Shown: piece by piece, positions 1-5,057 of the stretch
Layout: each line of letters opens with the position of its first letter
Numbering within the stretch: the stretch's first letter is position 1
Made by a program: the position numbers and the translations under genes
Assembly: GCA_947303825.1 (NCBI GenBank)
Contig: CAMYZK010000146.1
Location: forward strand, 1-6,648
Reading direction: 5' to 3'
DNA length: 6,648 bases
From: an uncultured Prevotella sp.
GTDB taxonomy: Bacteria > Bacteroidota > Bacteroidia > Bacteroidales > Bacteroidaceae
Notes under the pieces: generated by a model
Told to the model about the DNA's origin: nothing
Seen by the model: the letters and a program-made list of their open reading frames with translations, nothing else
Databases searched by the model: none

Positions 1-187
1 AGGCGGCAAATTCATAATTGGAGAGAATTTCACCACTGTAAATCAGTTCACCGTCGCGCACGAAATTGGCATACACAAAGGTTTCCTTGTTGTACTTGCC
101 TGCGGTGTACGTCCAATGGTCATCCGCCTTGACGGTGTTGCCGGCAAATGCCAGCAGCGAGCACATTAAGAATAGAAATTTTTTCAT
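1..187 (-). CDS. Exported protein of unknown function, N-terminal fragment
   Basis: Reading leftwards from ATG at 187-185 gives 62 codons with no stop before the window edge, so the C-terminal part is missing. The first 22 residues (MKKFLFLMCSLLAFAGNTVKA) form a classic Sec signal peptide: two lysines, a hydrophobic core, and a likely cleavage after VKA. The mature part begins DDHWTYTAGKYNKETFVYANF and continues with an acidic, aromatic-rich stretch (DGELIYSGEILSNYEFAA). A short N-terminal region of this style, ending in YEFAAF-like sequence, occurs in many secreted or surface proteins of Bacteroidales; that resemblance is from memory and gives no function. It is probably periplasmic or cell-surface. 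It lies downstream of, and in the same direction as, the TPR/AraC regulator, but a 153-bp gap suggests its own promoter. Confidence 0.8.
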   Translation of the reverse strand, partial: MKKFLFLMCSLLAFAGNTVKADDHWTYTAGKYNKETFVYANFVRDGELIYSGEILSNYEFAA

Positions 188-238
188 GATGCTATTGAAT
201 TAGATTATACTTTTTTTCGCCTTTTTCAGTTTCCGATG

Positions 239-247
239 CAAAAAATA
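239..247 (-). promoter_or_regulatory. Weak candidate -7 box for the exported protein
   Basis: On the minus strand this reads TATTTTTTG, one base longer than the Bacteroidetes -7 consensus TAnnTTTG. A start about 7 bases further on would give a leader of about 45 nt before the ATG at 187. No TTTG lies at the usual 19-20 bp upstream; the nearest TTG (minus strand, inside the repeat at 269-277) is 26 bp away. A poor match of this kind could mean a promoter that needs an activator, or it may simply be AT-rich sequence. Confidence 0.3.
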
Positions 248-268
248 GCAAAAAAAAGAATAATAATC

Positions 269-298
269 GTTGTCAATAAGCTTCAATAAGTTGTCAAT
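269..298. repeat. Perfect 9-bp direct repeat, 21-bp period (possible operator)
   Basis: GTTGTCAAT occurs at 269-277 and again at 290-298, exactly 21 bp apart, which is two helical turns. Between them CAATAAG is also repeated (274-280 and 284-290). The element lies 82 bp or more upstream of the exported protein's start and between that gene and the 3' end of the AraC-type regulator gene. AraC-family proteins commonly bind direct repeats spaced by about 21 bp, so a regulatory site is a reasonable inference; no binding is shown by the sequence. Confidence 0.45.
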
Positions 299-340
299 TT
301 ACACCAAAGACAAAAAATGATACAAAAAACAAAACAAGCA

Positions 341-2050
341 TCAGGTACGTTCCTTGATGTATTCTGACGGTGTGATGCCCAGTACACGCTTGAACGTGCG
401 TGTGAAGTTCGACTTGTCGTCGAAGCCCAGCCGCATACCCACCTCGGCAATGTTCAGCTCTGGATGAGTGTCGAGCAGCCGTTGTGCTTCCTCCATGCGC
501 AGACGTGTGACGTAGGCCTGCGGTGTGACATCGACCAGTGCCGAGAAGCGTCTGCGGAAGGCCGTCAGACTCATGCATAGCTCTTGTGCGAGGCTGGCCA
601 CGTCTACATGTCCGTTCTCTATCTGTCGTTTGACAATGTCGTCTACCTGTTTCATGAAACGGCTGTCTGCATTGTTTGCCTGTTCCTTGGCATCGGCATC
701 CTGATTTATTATCTGCTTGTCGGCATCACGCAGTTTACGCAGCTGCTCATACTGTTCGTTGAGCTGGTTCAGGTCGGTGGTCAGCTCGTTGAATTGGCGT
801 GCGAACTGGCGTGTGCGTCTTCTCAGCATAATGACAAGCACCACCACCACCAGTGCGAGCACGCAGGCAATGACTATTCCTATATAAAGGTATCGCGCGT
901 GTTGGCGTGCCCGCTCGTTGGCAGCAGCCCGCTCTGCCTCCAGTTGTGCCTTGCCCAGCTGGGCTTCGGTGCGTCCCATGCTCTGTGCTGCCTCGCGGCT
1001 GTAGATGGTGTCCTTAAGCTGGTTGTAGCGCTCAAGGTGTTGCATGGCCTCTTGTGGGTTCTGCTCCTTTAGTGAGTTGTATAGTCCCAGTTGCGAGTGC
1101 AGTTCGTTATAGGGGTCTCTGAGCTTCTGGAAGATTTCAGCACCGCGTGCGAAATACTTTGCAGCTTCGTCATAGTTCTTTTCCCATTTCAGCACTTCTC
1201 CCATTTTGTTGTAACAGATGCCGAGTGACTGCAGATTGCCGTCGGCTTCGAGCTGGGGGATGGCTCGCTTCAGGCAGTCCTTGGCCTCATTGAAGCGGTG
1301 CAGACCTGTCAGGGCAGCGGCCATCTGGCTGAGACGGATGGCAGCACGGTCGGGACGTTTGAGCTGTTGCTCTATCTGGTAGGCGGTGGTGGCATAGTCG
1401 AGAGCCCGCTGCTGGTCGCCCAGGGCATGATACACCTCTGAGGCCATGCCGTTGAGTGTTGCCAGACGGCTGTCGTTGCCCGCCTTCTTACAATAGTCTA
1501 TGCCTTTGAGCACATATCCCTCTGCTTTGTCGGGAAGGTTGGCACCGAGGTATATTCCTGCCAGTGTGTTCAGGCTCGACGAGATATTGTCGGGGTCGCC
1601 GCCCTTCAGGTCCAACTCGTAGCACTGGCGTGCATAGTCGGCGGCGCGCTGTGTATCGCCCATCCGCAGGCAGGCAATAGAAAGGACACTGAGGCAGTCG
1701 GCCTCACCTTGGCTGTTGCCCGAGGCTCGGCAGAGTGGCAGGGAGCGCTGCCCGTAGGCCACGGCACGGTCGTACTGCTGACGGTCGTAGTAATACTCGG
1801 CAGCCCAGTAGAAGACCTGCTGACGCAGCGTGTCTGGATGTACGGAAGTAGTGAAGCGTATATGCTCTTCGGTTAGCTCCTCACTGTGCAGAAGGTCGAA
1901 GAAACGGTTGGCCACGGCAATGCCGGGACTCTTCTCAAAGGCAGAGAGCAGAGAGTCGGCAACTGCCTCACTCTGTCTTGCTCCGCTCTGCGGAAAACAG
2001 GCTAAGGCTATCAAGCTTAATGATAGAAGTATGAAATAGAACCTCCTCAC
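341..2050 (-). CDS. Membrane-anchored TPR sensor with AraC-type DNA-binding domain
   Basis: This 569-aa protein looks like a one-piece transmembrane transcription regulator. Residues 1-25 are a hydrophobic signal sequence (RRFYFILLSLSLIALAC). Residues about 76-310 contain around six tetratricopeptide repeats, seen as recurring G/A/Y/A patterns such as YYDRQQYDRAVAYGQRSL and KNYDEAAKYFARGAEIFQKL, and should lie outside the cytoplasmic membrane. A charged helix (351-385) leads into one membrane span (about 387-410) ending in RRR. Residues 415-460 are Gln/Glu-rich and probably coiled coil. Residues 465-568 are an AraC-type domain with both helix-turn-helix units; FDDKSNFTRTFKRVLGITP (543-561) fits the AraC signature. 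Translation starts at GTG: an in-frame TAG lies two codons upstream, so no longer start exists nearby. The ligand and target genes cannot be read from sequence. The neighbouring exported protein and the divergent ABC-like pair are candidate targets by position only. Confidence 0.9.
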   Translation of the reverse strand: MRRFYFILLSLSLIALACFPQSGARQSEAVADSLLSAFEKSPGIAVANRFFDLLHSEELTEEHIRFTTSVHPDTLRQQVFYWAAEYYYDRQQYDRAVAYGQRSLPLCRASGNSQGEADCLSVLSIACLRMGDTQRAADYARQCYELDLKGGDPDNISSSLNTLAGIYLGANLPDKAEGYVLKGIDYCKKAGNDSRLATLNGMASEVYHALGDQQRALDYATTAYQIEQQLKRPDRAAIRLSQMAAALTGLHRFNEAKDCLKRAIPQLEADGNLQSLGICYNKMGEVLKWEKNYDEAAKYFARGAEIFQKLRDPYNELHSQLGLYNSLKEQNPQEAMQHLERYNQLKDTIYSREAAQSMGRTEAQLGKAQLEAERAAANERARQHARYLYIGIVIACVLALVVVVLVIMLRRRTRQFARQFNELTTDLNQLNEQYEQLRKLRDADKQIINQDADAKEQANNADSRFMKQVDDIVKRQIENGHVDVASLAQELCMSLTAFRRRFSALVDVTPQAYVTRLRMEEAQRLLDTHPELNIAEVGMRLGFDDKSNFTRTFKRVLGITPSEYIKERT

Positions 2051-2096
2051 TCTCTACTCTTCGCTTTTAATTCTTTGCTTTTACGCAATTCAGTTG

Positions 2097-2128
2097 CAAA
2101 ATTACACTTTTAAAATGAATACTCCAAA
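2097..2128 (-). promoter_or_regulatory. Promoter of the TPR/AraC regulator gene
   Basis: On the minus strand TTTG (2128-2125) is followed after exactly 20 bp by TAATTTTG (2104-2097), a full match to the Bacteroidetes primary sigma promoter TTTG-N19-21-TAnnTTTG. Transcription should start near 2090, giving a leader of about 40 nt before the GTG at 2050. The leader is purine-rich near the start codon (AGAGTAGAGA) but has no clear Shine-Dalgarno core, as is usual in this phylum. Confidence 0.75.
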
Positions 2129-2189
2129 TGAAAGCAACAAAAAAATACAAAATAATAGTTGTTTATTCTGTTTTTTCCAGGGGAAAAAA

Positions 2190-2220
2190 TTGGTGGAAAT
2201 AAATATATTTCGTAATTTTG
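2190..2220 (+). promoter_or_regulatory. Promoter of the ABC-like pair, almost no leader
   Basis: TTG at 2190-2192 and TAATTTTG at 2213-2220 are separated by 20 bp, matching the Bacteroidetes promoter pattern. Only eight bases separate the -7 box from the ATG at 2229, so transcription would begin at, or within about five bases of, the start codon. That leaves no room for a ribosome binding site. The promoter also settles the start: an upstream in-frame ATG at 2094 would have to be read through the promoter itself. Confidence 0.7.
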
Positions 2221-2228
2221 CCTTCGAT

Positions 2229-2792
2229 ATGCTAGAACTGAACGAAGTACAGCTGGAGGGCAGCAGTCATGCCTATTCGATGATGGCCCTTGAAGAGCAG
2301 ATAACCTGTCTTACTGTGCCGGGTGGAGCTTTACACCAGACACCTGTAAGATGGCTCTTTGCCATGCTTGGCCTAGAGCCTGTGCGACATGGCTTTATAA
2401 GTATCGACGGTGAGCCTCTTTCCGTCCGCTCGGCATCGGCCATACGCAAGCTGATGTCGTATGTGCCCTATAGACTAGACGATGTGGGAGAGATTTCAGT
2501 CTACCATGCTCCTACGGCTGGTGATGTGTTTGCGTTGAAGGCAAACCGCAAGGCGGGCAAGAGGTCGCTTCAAGAGGAAGAGCGACAGACGGGAGCTGTG
2601 GGGCAGCAGGCCCGGCTGCTGGCCACTGCGGTAATGCTCAACCGGCCTGTGCTGCTGGTAGACCGTCCGTCGGCATTGTCTATGTCCTATCTCCGTAGGC
2701 AGGCCAATGCCGGCCGTACAGTGATAGTGGCTAGCAACGATGCCGCCGTTATAGCTGCATCAGACAATGTGGTTGAAATTCATAATTCATAA
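2229..2792 (+). CDS. Degenerate ABC ATPase-like protein (FetA/YbbL-like, probable pseudo-ATPase)
   Basis: This 187-aa protein has the outline of an ABC nucleotide-binding domain but lacks its catalytic residues. Its N-terminus (MLELNEVQLEG) and the order of blocks match ATPases such as FetA. In the Walker A position, LTVPGGALHQT (28-38) replaces a sequence like LTGPSGCGKST, so the lysine is His36 and the following serine Gln37. The Q-loop position reads MSYVPYR (76-82) with Tyr81 for Gln. The signature LSGGQQQR reads GAVGQQAR (122-129). Walker B is VLLVDRP (141-147), with Asp145 kept but Arg146 in place of the catalytic glutamate. The H-loop histidine is Asn170 (VIVASND). The helical subdomain is short, and the whole is smaller than the usual 210-240 aa. 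The frame is open, so this looks like a maintained non-hydrolysing relative and not simple decay. I chose ATG 2229 because homology begins there and the promoter ends just before it. It pairs with the permease-like gene 15 nt downstream. The FetA link is by remembered alignment and moderately sure; ABC-fold ancestry is surer. Confidence 0.8.
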   Translation: MLELNEVQLEGSSHAYSMMALEEQITCLTVPGGALHQTPVRWLFAMLGLEPVRHGFISIDGEPLSVRSASAIRKLMSYVPYRLDDVGEISVYHAPTAGDVFALKANRKAGKRSLQEEERQTGAVGQQARLLATAVMLNRPVLLVDRPSALSMSYLRRQANAGRTVIVASNDAAVIAASDNVVEIHNS

Positions 2793-2803
2793 TTAGTAAT
2801 TAG
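2774..2803. repeat. AATTATGAATTA-type repeat across a gene end
   Basis: The stretch contains tandem ATTCATA units followed by AATTAGTAATTAG. It encodes the last residues of the ABC-like protein (EIHNS), supplies its TAA stop and fills the gap to the next gene. Its reverse complement shares AATTATGAATTA with the gap upstream of thrC (5012-5036). Short repeats of this style are scattered between genes in Bacteroidales; their role is unknown to me. Confidence 0.5.
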
Positions 2804-2807
2804 AATA

Positions 2808-3434
2808 ATGTATCTGAAGGAATTTGCTCCATGGGGAGGATTGCTGTTGTTGCTGCTTTTGAGTGCAGTGGCTGCACTGTTGTTTCTTATTGACAAGCGT
2901 ATGCTTGGCAGGGTACTCAATTATAGATTCCAGCTGCCCAAGCTGCCTGCCAAGCTGTTGATGCCTGTCATCTTGGCAATGGCAATGGGGAGCTTTGCCT
3001 TTGCAGGCATCCTGGTGCTCAGTCTGCCTTGCAGGGTCTTTTGGCCCGTGTTCGTTATTGTTCTGCTTAGCCTCCTCGTTTCTGTGCCTCGTGGCATGCT
3101 TACATATCACCGCAGCCTGAAGAATACGTCATTGCACCGAAAGTATCTTCTGGGCAGTGGAGGCACGCACCTGGAGAGTGTCATACCTAGCGTAAGACGA
3201 GGATTGCGGGCTACGCTGATTCCCGTGTTGTTGCATCGCTCCACTTCCATGCCCCTAGCAGTCTCACTATTGGTGCTGGGAGCCTTGACGGGTGGGGCAA
3301 CGATAGCAGCCGCCCTTGCCTTGGGAGTACTGGCATGGACGGCTGCCTTGGCAGCATCGGTATTGACAACAATACTAGCGATGTGGATGGCCGACCGTGT
3401 GTTGTTTGACAACCACGAGAGAGTGAAGAGTTAG
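2808..3434 (+). CDS. Membrane protein resembling a short FetB/YbbM (UPF0014) permease
   Basis: This 208-aa integral membrane protein has hydrophobic spans at about 9-28, 51-72, 77-95, 147-171 and 174-196. The region between spans three and four, HRKYLLGSGGTHLESVIPSVRRGLRATLIPV (seen at 110-140), follows the cytoplasmic coupling segment of FetB-family permeases, where a 'LGA' element is followed by 'IRDSIRAALIP'. RGLRATLIPVL (131-141) is the clearest match. The LPGMMSG motif that follows in FetB is only weakly kept (VLGALTGG, 156-163). At 208 aa it is about 50 residues shorter than usual FetB, apparently lacking one or two N-terminal spans. It begins 15 nt after the ATPase-like gene and is surely co-transcribed. 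In Enterobacteria FetAB is linked to iron export and peroxide tolerance; that function should not be transferred here because the partner ATPase lacks its catalytic residues. ATG 2808 is the natural start, directly before the first span. Confidence 0.8.
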   Translation: MYLKEFAPWGGLLLLLLLSAVAALLFLIDKRMLGRVLNYRFQLPKLPAKLLMPVILAMAMGSFAFAGILVLSLPCRVFWPVFVIVLLSLLVSVPRGMLTYHRSLKNTSLHRKYLLGSGGTHLESVIPSVRRGLRATLIPVLLHRSTSMPLAVSLLVLGALTGGATIAAALALGVLAWTAALAASVLTTILAMWMADRVLFDNHERVKS

Positions 3435-3450
3435 GAGCTGTTTCTTAGTC

Positions 3451-3557
3451 TAGAGTGTAGAGTGTAAGTTTAGAGTGCAGAGTTTGCTACCGCGCCAGCT
3501 CTTATCGTGCTAGTACTCACTGCGGTAGCAAACTCTAAACCCTACACTCTAAACTAA
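3451..3557. repeat. Heptamer-built imperfect inverted repeat in a convergent gap
   Basis: The inner arms are perfect: AGAGTTTGCTACCGC at 3479-3493 and its complement at 3522-3536, around a 28-base loop. Outer arms of 11 bp follow (3467-3477 with 3545-3555), offset by 1 base on the left and 8 on the right. The left side is made of TAGAGTG units (3451, 3458, 3471) plus CAGAGTT (3478); the right side of AAACTCT, AAACCCT and ACACTCT in a row (3530-3550). It sits between two convergent genes. No T-run follows either arm, so it is not a standard intrinsic terminator, though such a hairpin could still end or protect both transcripts. It may instead be a mobile or REP-like repeat. Confidence 0.75.
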
Positions 3558-3570
3558 CCAGCAGGGTAAT

Positions 3571-3600
3571 CATATCTTTCATCTGTCATCTCTCATCTAT
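3571..3600. repeat. AGATGA-type short repeat overlapping the end of thrC
   Basis: The plus strand shows CATCT-type units at intervals of 7 (TTTCATCTGTCATCTCTCAT and on); on the minus strand they read GATGAGAGATGACAGATGA. The repeat supplies the last codons and the TGA stop of thrC (3593-3595). Similar tracts are common between genes in Prevotella-like genomes, from general knowledge. Confidence 0.5.
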
Positions 3601-5008
3601 TTAGCAGGTAGCTCTTGAATGCCTCGAAGTCATTGGGCATGGCTACGCTCTGCTTCTCCCCTTCCATGAAGGCTCTGAGCCTGGCTGGAATCTCTACATC
3701 TATGCCCAGGATAGAGTCTACTTTCTCCTTGAACTTTGCCGGATGGGCCGTCTCGCAGAAGATGCCCACCTCTCCTGGCTGTAGCTGTTCGACAAGAGCC
3801 CGGTAGCCGCATGCGCCATGAGGGTCGAGTATATATCCAGTAGACTGATAGCATTCACGCATCGTTTCCATTATCTGCTCGTCGGTATAAGTGGCTCCGC
3901 TGATAAGCGATGTTATACGGCGATGGGTCTCTTCGGGCGACAGGCTGTCGTTGTTGCTGTACAGATTGATGATGCGAGCGTAGTTCGATGGGTCGCCCAC
4001 ATCCATGGCATTGGCCAGTGTCTGCTTGCTGGGCTTGGGCTCGTACTTGCCGGTCTGCAAGTATTTGTAGAACACGTCGTTGGCATTGTTTGCAGCAATG
4101 AAGCGCTTCACGGGGAGTCCCATGCTGTGGCCGAAGAGGGCTGCACAAATATTTCCGAAATTGCCAGAGGGAACACATACGACCACATCCGACGATTTGC
4201 CTATTTCACGATTTGACAATTCTTTGATGCGGGCGTAGGCATTGAAATAGTAGAAGGCCTGTGGCAGGAAGCGTGCTACGTTGATGCTGTTGGCCGATGT
4301 TAGCATCATGTGCTTGTTTAGCTCCTCGTCCATGAAAGCCGACTTTACCAGACGCTGGCAGTCATCGAAGACGCCGTCGACTTCAATGGCGGTGATGTTC
4401 TTCCCCAGTGTAGTGAACTGGCACTCCTGAATGGGCGACACCTTTCCTTTGGGATAGAGCACGTAGACGTGAATGCCGTCAACACCAAGGAAACCGTTGG
4501 CAACGGCCGAACCAGTGTCGCCACTGGTAGCTACGAGCACGTTCACCAGTTTTGATTGACCGTTGGCTATCGAGCATTGACCATTATTGTCTGTGGTATC
4601 TTTCCGCGTTGCCAATTGTTCAATGGGCGATGGCGAATATTTAATGAAATACTGCAGCAGACGGGCCATGAAGCGGGCACCTACATCCTTGAATGCCAGG
4701 GTAGGTCCATGGAAAAGCTCCAGGGCATAGATATTTTCTTTTACCTTTACCACAGGGCAGTCAAACTGTAGTGTGTCATAGACAAGGTCTTGTAGTCCGT
4801 CCAGGTCGATGTCTTCACCGAAGAAGTTGCTGGCCACGTTGTAGGCAATGCTCTTGAAGTCCATCTGAGGCAAGTCTTGGAAGAATTCTTCTGGCAGCCT
4901 GTATATCTCTTCTGGCATATATAGTCCCCGGTCTTCGGCCAGACCCTTCACCACGGCCTTGCGCAGGTCGGCCATGGGAGCCTGATGGTTGGTGCTGTAG
5001 TATTGCAT
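3593..5008 (-). CDS. thrC: Threonine synthase
   Basis: This 471-aa cytoplasmic enzyme converts O-phospho-L-homoserine to L-threonine and phosphate, using pyridoxal phosphate, in the last step of threonine synthesis. The N-terminus (MQYYSTNHQAP, then GLAEDRGLYMPE at 22-33) is typical. FHGPTLAFKDVGARF (99-113) contains the cofactor lysine, Lys107. The TSGDTGSAVANGFLG block (161-175) and VPSGNFGNICA (279-289) are the phosphate- and cofactor-binding loops, and DPHGACGY (395-402) and ETAHPAKF (419-426) are further family blocks. All key residues appear intact. Two odd places are an extra segment at about 124-154 (see separate entry) and a Ser/Asn-rich stretch at 264-273. The gene is about 30 residues longer than the relatives I recall. 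It follows the DUF1846 gene after 49 bp without a recognisable promoter and is probably the last gene of the threonine operon. Confidence 0.96.
   Translation of the reverse strand: MQYYSTNHQAPMADLRKAVVKGLAEDRGLYMPEEIYRLPEEFFQDLPQMDFKSIAYNVASNFFGEDIDLDGLQDLVYDTLQFDCPVVKVKENIYALELFHGPTLAFKDVGARFMARLLQYFIKYSPSPIEQLATRKDTTDNNGQCSIANGQSKLVNVLVATSGDTGSAVANGFLGVDGIHVYVLYPKGKVSPIQECQFTTLGKNITAIEVDGVFDDCQRLVKSAFMDEELNKHMMLTSANSINVARFLPQAFYYFNAYARIKELSNREIGKSSDVVVCVPSGNFGNICAALFGHSMGLPVKRFIAANNANDVFYKYLQTGKYEPKPSKQTLANAMDVGDPSNYARIINLYSNNDSLSPEETHRRITSLISGATYTDEQIMETMRECYQSTGYILDPHGACGYRALVEQLQPGEVGIFCETAHPAKFKEKVDSILGIDVEIPARLRAFMEGEKQSVAMPNDFEAFKSYLLNR
4547..4636 (-). other. In-frame, repeat-like insert within thrC
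   Basis: Residues 125-154 of threonine synthase (SPSPIEQLATRKDTTDNNGQ and onward) fall between the helix ending QYFIKY and the strand VNVLVATSGDTG, where relatives usually have only a few residues. The DNA carries units resembling intergenic repeats: CCAATTGTTCAATGG (4612-4626), CATTGACCATTATTG (4575-4589) and ATTGACCGTTGG (4555-4566). The composition is polar and low in hydrophobics, as expected for an exposed loop. The length is divisible by three and the frame stays open, so the enzyme is probably functional. Exact edges are estimates. Confidence 0.6.
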
Positions 5009-5057
5009 TTTATGAATAACGAATTATGAATTACGAATCTATCTTGTTCTGTTGTTG
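5009..5057. repeat. AATTATGAATTA-type repeat between the DUF1846 gene and thrC
   Basis: The 49-bp gap contains AATAACGAATTATGAATTAC followed by GAATC, a small tandem of GAATTA-like units. It is related to the repeat at 2774-2803, in the opposite orientation. No promoter or ribosome binding site is visible in it, which fits co-transcription of thrC with the gene upstream. Confidence 0.5.

Noticed and set aside
584..1072. A 162-codon open frame on the plus strand
   Set aside because: It lies wholly inside the regulator gene on the opposite strand. Its hydrophobic, Cys-, Leu- and His-rich translation is what antisense reading of TPR and membrane codons gives.
1994..2002. A lipoprotein signal in the regulator (ALAC at residues 15-18)
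   Set aside because: The -3 residue is alanine and -2 leucine, a poor lipobox. An ordinary signal sequence or uncleaved anchor fits as well, so no lipidation is claimed.
2094..2228. A 45-residue N-terminal extension of the ABC-like protein starting at ATG 2094
   Set aside because: The extension is AT-rich, has no resemblance to ABC ATPases, and contains the -7 box at 2213-2220. The homology begins at ATG 2229.
2229..2792. A pseudogene call for the ABC-like gene
   Set aside because: The frame is intact, the promoter is good and the codon use resembles neighbours; only catalytic positions have changed, which suits a maintained pseudo-enzyme better than random decay.
3107..3412. Open frames of about 100 codons on the minus strand opposite the permease gene (also 2793-3110)
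   Set aside because: They are antisense shadows; the plus-strand frame has clear membrane spans and a family-like coupling segment.
3479..3536. A standard intrinsic terminator
   Set aside because: The loop is 28 bases and no T-run follows on either strand, so it is listed as an inverted repeat instead.
3818..4216. Open frames on both strands overlapping thrC (also 3630-3854 and 3855-4178)
   Set aside because: ThrC has all its family motifs across this region; the others show no recognisable domain and overlap it completely.
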